Assembly: GCA_029717555.1 (NCBI GenBank)
Contig: JAMDHS010000045.1
Span: 113,199 to 177,198, forward strand
Direction: 5' to 3'
Length of the DNA: 64,000 nt
Source of the DNA: Peribolospora baueri
Lineage: Eukaryota; Basidiomycota; Peribolosporomycetes; Peribolosporales; Peribolosporaceae
Shown here: piece after piece, positions 9,375-20,303 of the stretch
How positions within the stretch are numbered: position 1 is the first letter of the stretch
Layout: each line of letters starts with the position of its first letter
Position numbers and translations under genes: made by a program
The notes under the pieces: model-generated
Seen by the model: the letters and a program-made list of their open reading frames with translations, nothing else
The model's database searches: none
Told to the model about the DNA's origin: nothing

Positions 9375-11638
9375 CTACCAACTGTTCCCGCCTTCATCGC
9401 CCAATCCATCTTCCCCACCTTCATCCCCATCATCCCACATATCTCGCCGCCCCACGTCTCCCCATCTCCTGAACGCCGAATCCTCCCATTCCCCGCCAAT
9501 CCTCCCGGCATCAGGGCCCCACGGATCCTCCCCGCGCTCGTCCCACACTTCGTCTTGTCCCCCGGAACCGTACTGGGGCGGACGGGGCGTGGTTTGTGGC
9601 GAAGAAGGATCGGCGGAGGGAAACGGAGGTGCAGCATCTGCAGAGGCACGCGGATCGGGCTCCTGACCTTGAAGCGCGTCCCGTCCGCCTCCAAATAACC
9701 CCCCAGCGATCCCAGCCGCACCGCCCACCATTCCGGGTCCGAACTCTCCGCCGCTCCAAGGGCTCGCTCCGCCGTACTGACCCGCGTCTCCGGAGGGAAC
9801 TTGCACGCTGCCAGGCGCGGACGAAGGTGGCTCGGACGAGGAAGGTGACTGTTGCTGCTCCTGTCCTTGTCGATCCCCATCTTCGCGGTACTCCTGACCT
9901 CCTCCGCCCATCCAGAAGAATGGGAAGAAGCCTCCTGAACCGGAGTGCCGGGAGAAGTAATCGACTGGAAGGACATAACCGGCGGTGAAGCGGAGATGAT
10001 ATCAAAACGAAAGGGGAGTGAGCAAACAGAGCTCCAAACAGGTTGATGGCGTATGGGTAGGGTATGCCATGCAGCCAGCGAATCACTCACAGTCGATCGA
10101 GACGGCCGTGGCCAGCGTGACGGCGCGCTCATCGAGCGTGAGCGGCCTGACCGCACGCTCTTCCACCGCCTTACCGCCCACTACGCCTGGCGTCGTGAGA
10201 CTGGGAGCAAACATATCTTCTTGAGCGACGGCTTCGAACCGGATGACTGGCGATGGAGGAGGCAACAGGAAGAGAAAAAGAAAGGTTCGGACGTGAGCAA
10301 GGCGCGCGGCGGTACGGAAGGAGCGCTGTCGGTGAATTAACCAGTATATAGACCACCTACCATATTGGCCTGTGTCGGTGAACAGTTCCCTCCCGAATCC
10401 TCTAAAATTCCGATTGATAGCACCAACCGGGTTCCCATCCGCGTCTTGCAAATAGAAGTCCCAGCTCAGCAAGGGTGCATCGATGTAGGCGAACTGATCC
10501 AAGTGTTCCTTCTCAGGCTCGGAGGAGGGGGGCCGGTTGAGGAAAAGATCAAACTTGCGCCTCCACGGGTGCCAGACTTGTTGTGCCTCGCCTATCAACA
10601 TCGGCTTTTCTAGTGACGCCGGCGGATATGGAGAGTTGGGATACGAAGAAGTGGAGTAAACAAAGGCGCGAGAGTTGATGAGTTTGTACGGCCGGCGAAT
10701 CTGGACGAGAGGATTGCGAGAAAGAGCAAGGCGATTGCAAGTTAATACTCTGCTCCAGCTAGGGCGGCGCAAGTTTGAAGAAGTGCTGGCTCACGATAAG
10801 CACGATCCGGCCCGTGGCATCCATCACGAAGGATCGAAACGGTCGATGAGTCCGAAAGACTTGTCGTTGAAACGCCCCTCCAAAAATGCCGGTTTCCTCC
10901 TCGGCCATGTAGCCTACGTGAGCACCGTTCGGTGCTAGGATGGCATATCGATTGGCCTACGAGGTCGGTTCAACAAGAGTCATGCGCGCAACGAGAAAGT
11001 CAGTCTGATGGCAGCGAAAGAGAGCACACCTGAGCAGCGCCCTGGCCTCACCTGCTCAAACCCCATGAACACGTTCATCATTTCCAGTTCCCTCGTGACG
11101 ACCAGCGCACTATTCCCCAACAGCCGCGACACGCCACCTCCGTCGTCGGACACATCATCGCGTTGCAAGACGCCATCGGGATCATACGGTACAACGACGG
11201 GCGTGAGCAATGCGGCGTTGACGGGCGGATCCTGCCGCGAGTCTTGCGACGGATAATAGAAAGGTCGGTCGTGGGAGGCCTGGGCGCCAGAGGCGGAGGA
11301 AGACGGACCAGGTCGACCGGCACCACGAGCTGAGCGCGGGCCTGCACACCCCAATTGCCGGCAAGAACATTCGCCAAGTCAGCCTTGAATCGTAGATCGG
11401 AAAGATGCTGTTTGCGGCAGTAAGCTGGGCATTCCCGACAACCAAAAGCCGTCTACCCACCGGTATGTCGTGGGAACCTGGACAAGGCATACGATCTCTG
11501 GAGACCCAAACTGAGAGCGGCCGATGAAGGCGGTGGTGGTGCGATGGCAGCCGTCGAACCAGGCGACAGTTGGTGCCCGATGCTTCGCAAGACGGACCCG
11601 CTGTGCCGCCCTGCTAGCATCATTCGTGTCGAGAGCAT
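9375..11638 (-). CDS. AIM25: Phospholipid scramblase-family protein (Aim25-like)
   Basis: Exons: 11638-11461, 11341-11052, 10956-10795, 10700-10361, 10246-10091, 9964-9375 (1716 nt, 571 aa). An N-terminus rich in Ser/Arg (MLSTRMMLAGRHSGSVLRSI) suggests mitochondrial import, as for yeast Aim25. The scramblase domain runs through RELEMMNVFMGFEQANRYAI, MAEEETGIFGG, RQVFRTHRPF, IDAPLLSWDF, AINRNFRGFGRELFTDTGQY and IRFEAVAQ, ending in SIDFDYFSRHSG. A tail of about 200 residues follows, rich in Gly, Ser, Pro, Asp and Trp (ending GDEGGNSW), longer than I expect for the family. Role: lipid-binding/translocating family; activity of the fungal members is poorly established. Divergent from PUS4. An alternative non-ATG extension of the frame upstream was not used. 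Confidence 0.88.
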
Positions 11639-11996
11639 TTCTACACTGCGATTGGCGTCTGCCGAATCGTGCTGACGCCAAACGGGCGCTGGTAAGAAAT
11701 GGAACACCGACGAAACGCAGCGCCGACCGACCGATCACCATTTTTGGCTGCGCATCTTGACCGCTGACTAAGCTTCCCTGGAATCTTCTCGCCGCAGTCA
11801 TTGCAAACCCTAGCCATTGCCTGCAGTGGACGTCAGACGTTTGGGAGGCAGCTCCAGATAGATGCCTGGCGACGCACCACGACTGCCGGCTTTGTTCGCA
11901 CGTACGCTCAAGCGGCCTTGTCCCACTTGGACTCAACTCACTCCCCCCCGGGTACCTCCTGTTGCGCCGTCGCCTGCCTCTAGACTTGCCCAAGCG
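11639..11996. promoter_or_regulatory. Shared divergent promoter, AIM25-like / PUS4
   Basis: Some 360 bp lie between the two start codons. An in-frame upstream ATG for PUS4 at 11862 would shorten it to about 220 bp. No specific element recognised. Confidence 0.45.
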
Positions 11997-13475
11997 ATGC
12001 CCAAGGCCACCGCGCCGTCCAGGCCCCTCAACGGGCTCTTCGCCATCGACAAACCCTCGGGCCCGACATCCATGTCTTTACTCGACCGGCTTAAACCTCT
12101 TTTCTCCGAGTCTCCCCTCTTTCATGACCCCAATGGCGATGCGGGAGGAGGGAGAGGGGGCAAGGGGGGAAGGAGACGCAGGGGCAAGCAGAGGTTCAGG
12201 ATAGGCAACACGCAGCTCAAAATGGGCCAGGGCGGGACGTTGGACCCGTTGGCCAGCGGCGTACTGGGTGAGCTTCGGATATCGAGCGTGTATTTATCTG
12301 TTCTGCTCAGAAGGCCGCGATCCGAGTCTTGTCTACATCTCCCTTTTCGTTCCCCTGTCCCTACAGTCATTGGCGTTGGCGCTGGCACCAAGCAACTCTC
12401 CCGCTTTCTTGACTGTACGAAGGTGAGAGCTCGGAGGTGGGCGGACAAAGAGGGTGCATATCAATCCTATGTACGTATATCTCCTTTTCATTCTAATCAC
12501 ATGTCTCATTCTCGCCGCCAGGAATACGTCACCACAGGCCTGTTGGGCTGCTCGACCGATTCCTACGACTCTGAAGGCGCCATAGTCTCTCGCGCCCCCT
12601 ACTCCCACTTGACTCCCGAACCTTCGGGTTCATCACGCCTCCTCTCAGCCCTCCCCTCCTTCCGAGGCCCCATCTCTCAGCTCCCTCCCCTCTACTCCGC
12701 CCTCAAGATGGACGGCAAACCGCTTTTCGAGTACGCGCGAGAGGGAAAGGAGCTTCCGAGGCCGATCGAGAGGAGGAACGTGAGGGTGGACGAACTGGAG
12801 TTAGTCAAATGGGAGAAGGGAGGGGAACACAAGTGGAGTTACCCTGAGAAGGAGTTGGCAGGGGAGGAGAAGAGGACGGTTTGCAAGGCGACCGAACTGG
12901 TTACCAGGGCGGAGGAGAAGGCCAGCTCTTCGTCTTCCGATCAAGCAGTGGCAGGAGGGACGCCCGTTCCATCGCCTTCTGCACAGTCCGGCGGTGTAGA
13001 CGCCGTCGCGGCCCCTACCGCCCAAGCCACAGTCACCGATACGACCTCTCATGACGCGAACACGGACGCAGACGTGCTACCACCAGCCTTCACCCTCCGC
13101 ATGACCGTTTCCTCAGGCACCTACGTTCGCTGCATTGTCCACGACATCGGCGCGGCGATGGGCAGCGCCGCGCACGTCGTCATGCTCCGACGGACGAGGC
13201 AGGGCGAGTTCAGTGTCGCGTCCGAGACCGGGGCCGTCGTCGCCTCAGAGGCCGGGACCGCTGATATTGGGGGAGGAGGCAACTGCATCCCGTGGGACGT
13301 CTTCGAGCGGGCGCTGGCAGAGTTCGAGGAAGAGAAGGCGTCCCGACGAGGTCGGCCGAACAGCATCGGCGCGGACACACGGGGGGAAAGCGCGGAGATG
13401 GAAACGGAAACGGAAGGGGGCGAGAGCCTGAAAGAGTGGGAGAGGATATTGCTCTCCAAGACTGTTTTGGTGTAA
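11997..13475 (+). CDS. PUS4: tRNA pseudouridine-55 synthase (TruB/Pus4 family)
   Basis: Isomerises U55 in the T-loop of cytosolic and mitochondrial tRNAs. Exons 11997-12267, 12367-12422, 12522-13475 (1281 nt, 426 aa). Family motifs: NGLFAIDKPSGPTSM at the N-terminus, the catalytic loop GQGGTLDPLASGVLV with the nucleophilic Asp, GVGAGTKQLSRFLDCTKEY, a substrate segment LPPLYSALKMDGKPLFEYAREG, and the distal SSGTYVRCIVHDIG motif. A low-complexity insert (about residues 270-330) interrupts the domain. Both introns are exactly 99 nt and contain no in-frame stop, so the unspliced frame stays open. The start was chosen because yeast Pus4 begins at the equivalent place; an ATG 135 nt upstream in frame would add an Arg-rich, presequence-like N-terminus and could serve a mitochondrial isoform. 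Confidence 0.92.
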   Translation: MPKATAPSRPLNGLFAIDKPSGPTSMSLLDRLKPLFSESPLFHDPNGDAGGGRGGKGGRRRRGKQRFRIGNTQLKMGQGGTLDPLASGVLGELRISSVYLSVLLRRPRSESCLHLPFRSPVPTVIGVGAGTKQLSRFLDCTKVRARRWADKEGAYQSYVRISPFHSNHMSHSRRQEYVTTGLLGCSTDSYDSEGAIVSRAPYSHLTPEPSGSSRLLSALPSFRGPISQLPPLYSALKMDGKPLFEYAREGKELPRPIERRNVRVDELELVKWEKGGEHKWSYPEKELAGEEKRTVCKATELVTRAEEKASSSSSDQAVAGGTPVPSPSAQSGGVDAVAAPTAQATVTDTTSHDANTDADVLPPAFTLRMTVSSGTYVRCIVHDIGAAMGSAAHVVMLRRTRQGEFSVASETGAVVASEAGTADIGGGGNCIPWDVFERALAEFEEEKASRRGRPNSIGADTRGESAEMETETEGGESLKEWERILLSKTVLV

Positions 13476-13952
13476 TGTTGACGGAGGAAATGTAAAAAAA
13501 AAAGGGCCTCCATTGGTCTAGCGTTCGTGAGGCTCATTTCATTGACGACCGGCGATCGACTCTGCCATCCTTGTGGCGTTCACGCTCATAAGGCGCTATA
13601 TAATAGTGAACGGGTGAAGCCGGGCGAACATACGCACCATTCAGGGACCACAAAAAGACTTCTATCCACATGCTCAGAAAGACAACGACAATGACGACCC
13701 CAGCCCATCCTTTCTTGTCCACCCCATTTCATCCCCGAAGAACGGTCGAACCTAGAAAGCCAATGCCAACGGCGAGACCGTAGCCCGATCGAAGTGGGAG
13801 AGGAGAAATTTCCGCGAAAGCCAGGGAGAAAGGGCCAAGACGCCGGATTCTACAAAGCAAGCGGCGACCAGAGCTTCCCGAGAGACTGCCAGACCTTTCC
13901 GTAATGGACATTCTAGCGCGATCGAGGAAAACGCGGGTTACCTTTAACGGAC
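13476..13952. other. Convergent intergenic region
   Basis: 3' flanks of PUS4 (+) and arginase (-). A run of ten A (about 13494-13503) follows PUS4. Nothing else supported. Confidence 0.5.
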
Positions 13953-15705
13953 TCAGAGCAGCGTCTCTCCTGTATTGCGGCATGGTCGAAGGGAGGGGAG
14001 AGGGGGGAAGACAGAAGAGGTGACGCACATGGTATTGAGCACGACGCACGCACGCACGCACGGACATCCCTGGTATTTCCCTCCTCTATCGACGCCTCGA
14101 ATCACTTCGCCACGTGACTCACCCAACGACGAACGAATGAGCGAGCACCCAACCTGTGAAAAGGAAGGAAGAAGCGAGTGATTAGATCGATTCATCAGAA
14201 CGCGAACGACGACGACGACGACGACAGTGCAACCAGTAGGCCGGCCAGTCGACCCAACATCCAAAAGTTGAAAAAGAGTCAGCACAAGTGACCAAAACAC
14301 ACACCTTGACGGTCTGAGCGACAGCCTCTGGGTCCTGCAGCGAAGGGTTGACTTCCATGAGGTCCAATCCCACCAACAGACCCGTCTCCGCAATTGCCTC
14401 GCAAATGTAGTGGCCTTCGCGGAAGGTCAGGCCTCCGCGAACCTGTGGGGGCGAAAAAGGATAAGAAAAAAGTTATCGTGAGCAATCGAGCCAAGCCATC
14501 CTCGACAGTATTTTCAAGGGCCCGAGCAGACGGCAAATGTGAGACTTACAGGAGTACCGGTGCTCGGCGCAACAGTAGGATCAAGCGCATCGACGTCGAA
14601 GCTCAAATGAATGGGCCTGTCCCTGCCCGGGTTGACTGCATCGAGGGCCATCTCAACGACCTTGCCGATGCCGTGCTTGTCGACCTCGTGCATGCTGAAG
14701 GCCCTGATTCCATTCTCCTTCAGGATACGCTTCTCCGGAGTGTCCACGTCGCGGAGGCCTATGTAAACCAGTCTGGAGGCGTCGAGAATGGGCTTCTCTT
14801 GAGCCGGCGACGTCAGCCAGGTATTGAACGGTGCCACGGCTGTTCCTTTCAGGCCTAAGAGGAACGAGACGGGGCAGCCGTGCAGGTTGCCGGTGTCCTA
14901 GAGCGGCGTAATAATACACATTACGGTCAGCTCAGCAACATATAGCCGCCGTGCCGGGCTTCATCTCTCGACAATGGCGCTCACCGTCGAGTCTGGAGTA
15001 TTGATGTCCGCATGGGCATCGATCCAGATCAGGCATGCGTCCGGATGCTGCCTGAGAACGCCAGAGACGGTGCCCATGGCCTACCAAAACCAGGGAACCA
15101 CCAGGACAAAGAGAGCGCAAAGGTAAACGTACAGCGGGAAGATGGTACAAGCGGTCCAAACACTCGACTTGACAACTCACCAAACTGTGATCCCCGCCGA
15201 GAGTGACAGGTAGGCTTCCCTTCTTGGCGTGCTCGTACACCACGTCGCTCACCGCTTTGCACACGCCGCTGACCATCCGGGGGCGCTTTATCTTCCCCAC
15301 GTCCGGATCGTCTAAGGCGTTGACCTCCTGAGAATACAAAGGGAGAACATAAGGAGGCCCATGGGAGAGAGCGGTCAGTCGGTGCCATTGTTGTATGCTA
15401 CCAATGGCCTCATTGGCGTGCAAAAAAAGACATCATATATAAATCCCACCCCCTCATCCGACCGCCCACATAACAACGTCGCCCAAAGGCCAGAGAAGAA
15501 GCGAAGAACTCACCTCAAACTGATGATGACCATCAAACTCGACGTTCCACCCGAGCTCCTTGATCTGCTCCAACAAGCCTGCCTGCACGAGCTGGATGGG
15601 GCCTTCGTCAACACCCGCCCTGCGCTGGCCTCCAGAGAAGGGACAGCCAACGATGGCTACGGTACGAGGTTGAGAGACGAAACGGTCTGGAGTGGCGGAA
15701 GGCAT
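13953..15705 (-). CDS. CAR1: Arginase
   Basis: Hydrolyses arginine to ornithine and urea; first step of arginine use as nitrogen source. Exons: 15705-15514, 15327-15181, 15080-14985, 14897-14550, 14442-14305, 14153-14123, 13969-13953 (969 nt, 322 aa, the normal family length). All three binuclear manganese motifs are intact: [15 protein letters not shown] and [20 protein letters not shown]-terminal [20 protein letters not shown] and the C-terminal [30 protein letters not shown] also fit. The last coding exon is only 17 nt and carries the final residues before TGA. Short ACGC repeats (about 14041-14062) and CGA repeats (about 14204-14224) sit in the last two introns. Tandem with ERG7. Confidence 0.95.
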
Positions 15706-16193
15706 TGTCGCGGGCGGATCGCGGCGGTTGGAGAAAGGCGCAAGCGGATGGGTGGGTAGGCAAATCTAACTTGCAGGGCAGCGACACTGGACAGAGGGAC
15801 CGAGAGCAAGGAGGCGATTGCAAAGAGCAAGAGAAGTGGAAAGGGAACTAACGGACAAGGGACGAGCAAAAGAGGGGGAAAATAGTCCTGAGCGGGAAAG
15901 TGGTAGATGGAAGAGGGACGGCGGGGCGGCGAGTTCTATCAGCTGCTCACGGGAGAGTGAGCTCGTGATCAAAGACCGCCCGGAAGACCCGACCCGCTCC
16001 GGCCAGGAATATCATTCCGGCCCGAGTGCGGCCCCGACGGCCCGGTTAGGTGCTTCTGTGCGATAACTCCCCGCAACTTGATCGAGCTCGGATCGGCACT
16101 GGTCGTAATTTTCGGCAACACACATATATCGAGTTTCTACCGTACAGCTGTTGACAGACAAACTTTGACCTACTGGTATACGCGCTGATGGCA
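15706..16193 (-). promoter_or_regulatory. Arginase upstream region / ERG7 3' flank
   Basis: Lies between two tandem minus-strand genes and so must hold the arginase promoter and the ERG7 terminator. No specific element recognised. Confidence 0.4.
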
Positions 16194-19100
16194 TCACGAA
16201 GACCAATCCACCTTCCCCTCGAACCTGCGGTGGGCTTTGCCCAGCGCCCAGATGGTGAAGGAATGCTTGAAGTTAGGGTACGAGATGGCGCAGTTCCTAA
16301 GGTCGAGTGCATCCAAGAGGTAGAGGGGAAAGAGACATGGGAGATACGTCAGTCTATGAGCAGGCCCGAAGTGCGGAAAACAGGACGAGCAAGCGGATGC
16401 TCGACGGACTCAACTTGTTGAAAATTCCCTCGATCGATTCCTGCTCCCACCGTCCATCCGGCCTCTGCCTCGACATGATCAACTTCACACCTTGCTTCAC
16501 CGGCTCCGGGTCCGGAAGGCGAGCGTGAAGGAGGGCCAGGACGGCCCACGCCGTTTGGACGACTTGCGAGGTTTCATGTTGGACGTATTCGCCCGTCACG
16601 CAAGACTGCGGGTGAGCCGAACAAGCCGCCGAGCCAGCGGACGGCCGGTGGGAGAGCCGGGGCGGATGGAAAGCGGGTCAGTCAGAGTGTCGCATGCGAT
16701 GTGTCTCGACGTCCGGCGCGCACTTCGCTACCCACCTCAAACGTCTCCCCCCATCCCCCATCCTCCTTCTGCTTCCCAATAAGGAACGCACAAGCCCTCC
16801 TGACGCGCTCGCTGTTCTCAAACGTCTCGCCCGCCAAGGAGAGGCTCTCGAGCGCGAACATGGTCGCGTACGTGAAACATATGCCCCACGAGCCAAACCA
16901 GGAGCCGTCCGGACGTTGGACGCGGTGGATGTACGAGATCGCTCGGCGGGTCACGCGGCTGGAGGTGGATGATGGTCGAGGAAAAGGAAAGGTCATCGAG
17001 AAATTTCGTATATCAGTGAGCCAAAAGCGTAGCAGGACCAGACCGAAGTACGACATGCATTGAACGGGGCAACTCACTCGATGTCTGCCGAGCGGTAATC
17101 GGGGTACGTTTTCTTGAAAGTGGCCAAGCCGCCAAGGACAGAAGTGGTGCATTCGGGATAACTGAATTCGGTCATGATGTCGCCTGGTTCATCGGTACGC
17201 AAAGGGAGAACGTAAGTCTGCCTGCCTTGTACCAGCTCCGGCGGCAGAGACGCACCGAAGACCTCCGCGGGGTTGATGTACTCCAAAATCTGCGGGCCAT
17301 TGATCGTCTCGTACGACGCGAACCCGCCACCGCTGTTTTGCATGGTGAGCAGGAGATCCACCGTGTCACACAGTCGTTCCTTGGAGACAAGCGTTGGCAT
17401 TCCTCTGTGTAGGCGAAGGATAAACGAGTGAGTGAGGTAGACGCGCGGAGGAAAGTGCACGATGACGCGGTGTGGAAATGTCCGGCGACAAGTGACCGAC
17501 AACTCACTCCACGCCTTCTTGTAACGCCAAAACGGCCTTCATACCCTCCGCGGTACAGTCGCTAACAGTGTACCCTTGCTCCTTGGTACTAAACGGCCAA
17601 GCGCCCTTGGTGGCGAACCGATAAGCGTCCTTGTAATGCTTCGGGTTCTCCCTGATCTGGCAGTCGTCGAGCCACTCGAGCGCCCTTCTTGCGCTCCGCT
17701 TGTTCTCTTCGCTCTCGTTCGCCAAGCCACTCTCGACGATAGCTTGGCTGATGAACGCGCAGTCCCAGAGTTGGCTGCCGTTAGTGCCACACATCATCAT
17801 GCCTTCTGCGCCGAGCCACAAAAAGTCTTTCAGCTTTTCCACGTGCATCTTGAACGCCTCGCTCTCCGGCCCGTCGGCGTCCCAACGGACAATCATGTTA
17901 AGCATCTTGTTGACCGGTCCCAGGTCCTGGCAGCACGTGTTCTCGTCCTCCATCACCACCAGCTCATACGCCCTGCGGATGCCGTACCGTCGAAGCGGAG
18001 GAAAGAGGCATTGCTCGTAGACGGACAGGGCGCCCATGAGCGTCTCGAGCACCCGGGTGTGTGGCGCGTAGATGTCCACCGCCGCGATATTGTTGCGCTG
18101 CGCCGGCCAATCGATCGTCTCGTACGGCTCGGTGTAGATTTCCTGGACGGGGAGCAACGACGAATCAAAGCAGATGCATGGTGGATACCTGAGCTGCCCA
18201 TCGCCTACCAAGTGACATCTCATCTCTCCAAGCGCTGGCTCACCTCACGCAAAGACTCGAGGAGCGGGTCGAGCTCGGCCTTGAATTTCTTGCCGTACAG
18301 GTAGCCCATGGGGATGTACACGTTCCGAGTGTGGATCCACCATCGCCACGGATGGACGGGCACCCAGTCCGGTAGAGCCCTACAAGAACGTACGGCCAGC
18401 AGGTTGAAATTGAATTTAGCCGGGAAAACTGGAGAAGAAAGAGAAGAGATAGGCGGGCGTCGCCGCATTGCCGTGTGACCCTCACCAGAGCTCGGGAGGG
18501 ACCGGGTTGAGACCCTCCCACTCGTAAACGTTCAGGACGGAGAGCCAAAGCTTGGCCCATGAAGGTACAGCTGCGCCGCCGCCTTTGATCGAAGGAGAAG
18601 GGGAGGTAGAGTGGTGAGAACACGTGAAACAGCGACATGCTCCACTGGCTTTGCCACGTCTTCGCATTCTCCCGCAGCTCCATTTCCGCATTAGATCGGC
18701 TCACCGAACCCATGCATCGTCGCTCGCGCCTTGACCATGAAAGGGTGATCCGCCTCGACGCGTAGCAGCCGGAGAGCGACGTAGTTCATAACAGTGCCGA
18801 ACGCTGTGCTGCGACCCTCGATGTGCCTGGTAAATGCGCGGAAGGGTAAGAGGAAAGTAAAACGACGGCTCGATTAGCATGTAATCACCCATCGAGGACT
18901 AAAGTCCTTTCCCGTGAAGGAACGCGAGAGACCGAGAGAAGACTCACAGCCCCCAGCCGCCATCCGCCTTATTCCTCCTGTTGAATAGATACCTGACGAG
19001 CTCGACCCTCCACTCGTCCGGCACGGGCGTATGGGTGACGTACATGCCGATGACCAGGCCGGGGATTAGGAACATGGGGCCGCCATACTCGCCGGACCAG

Positions 19101-19516
19101 TGGCCGTCGGCGGACTGGAGGCGCTTGTAGAAGGAGAAGCCGTTACTGGCTGCTTCCAGAGGCGTCGTCGGCGTTGGAAGCGGCAGCGAAGGGGGGTCCT
19201 GCGAGAGGGCGACGAGAAGGGCGGTCGGTTAAAAGATGTAGCATGGAGCCGAGGTACCCACCCAGCCGTCCAACCATCCGTCGTCTGTCAGTCAATCTCC
19301 CAGGGCATCGTCCGTTGTTCTCAGTACGGCCCGCGGACGACTCACGAGCTCGAGCCCAAGCCAGTACTTGTCCTCCTCCGTCTGCTTCCACGCCTTTGCC
19401 TCGTCATCGTCGCGGAGATAGCGCCATACGTGCCTTCCGTGATCGACCTCGAGCCTCCAGCGTGAGTAGTCGGTCTGTTCGACCTCGACACTTCCAGCTT
19501 GATCGGCGTTCGCCAT
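16194..19516 (-). CDS. ERG7: Lanosterol synthase (oxidosqualene cyclase)
   Basis: Cyclises 2,3-oxidosqualene to lanosterol in the ergosterol pathway. Eleven exons: 19516-19346, 19198-18948, 18826-18705, 18582-18486, 18379-18244, 18142-17508, 17404-17256, 17183-17078, 16958-16736, 16605-16415, 16296-16194, summing to 2184 nt (727 aa, the usual size). N-terminal [21 protein letters not shown]-type repeats such as [16 protein letters not shown] and [35 protein letters not shown]; the catalytic acid motif [14 protein letters not shown]-terminal [20 protein letters not shown]. The 72-nt intron 17184-17255 (donor GTGCGT) is open in frame, and retaining it would insert 24 residues before [12 protein letters not shown]. 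The family places it on ER or lipid-droplet membranes. Divergent from ARP9. Confidence 0.96.
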
Positions 19517-20303
19517 TCTGAGAGGTGCTTCCGTCTGCGAAAGAGAAGCGGCCCGCTAGCTGGCGCGACGGCGTGGGGAGAGGGCAGGTGTTGGCGAGAG
19601 ATGATGGGATGACGCAAGTCGGACGTGTTTATGTAGTTGCCGCCGACGAGACCGAGGCGAGGGAGATAGATGTACGTCGCGGGTCATCCAAGCCGTGGCC
19701 CCCGTTGGTCCGATCGGCCAGTCGCGCCTTCTCCACCCGCATCGCTCTTTACAGGTAAACATCGTGACGGATTACGGACTACAGCATGCGATGCCCGAGC
19801 GCGGCAAACGTCGTCTTGTGTGCGTTGTCTACAGGACGGCTGTCTACGCCTACACGATGGGCCACCGCCTCGTCGCTCGTTGTCCCTCAGTCAAGTCCAA
19901 GTCCCTCCTTGTGTAAACTCGTCCGGAGCGCGCACGTGCTGAGCTGCGGCAAGTCGTACTCGACCGACCACCTCACACGACGGTGACGCTCGACGAGATT
20001 GAAGGAGGCCGACACCACCAGCTCGTGAGAGCTCTCCGCAGAGTGCTCCTCGGGAACGTTTGCGACGCCGCCAGTTCCTTGCATCTTGCCTCCCCGCCTT
20101 GGACGACTCGTCGTTCGACGGACGGCGAAAAAGCGCTTCCACCGATCGCGCCGACGCGCTCTTCTTCGAGGACCACTTCGACCCCCTCGCCAACCTCTTC
20201 CATCCCTCGCTCCTTCCCATTCCATCTCCTTCGTTGCCTGCGTCTCCACGCTTTGAAGGGATAAGGAGGTCATTTTGGTAAAAGTGGTGATAACCGTAGC
20301 GCG
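19517..20303. promoter_or_regulatory. Shared divergent promoter, ERG7 / ARP9
   Basis: Nearly 790 bp between start codons. I looked for a sterol-response element and found none I could defend. Overlapping frames on both strands look like chance open frames in GC-rich DNA. Confidence 0.4.

Noticed and set aside
14041-14062. ACGC tandem repeat considered as a CRISPR-like or telomeric array
   Set aside because: Simple microsatellite inside an arginase intron; no spacers and no telomere motif.
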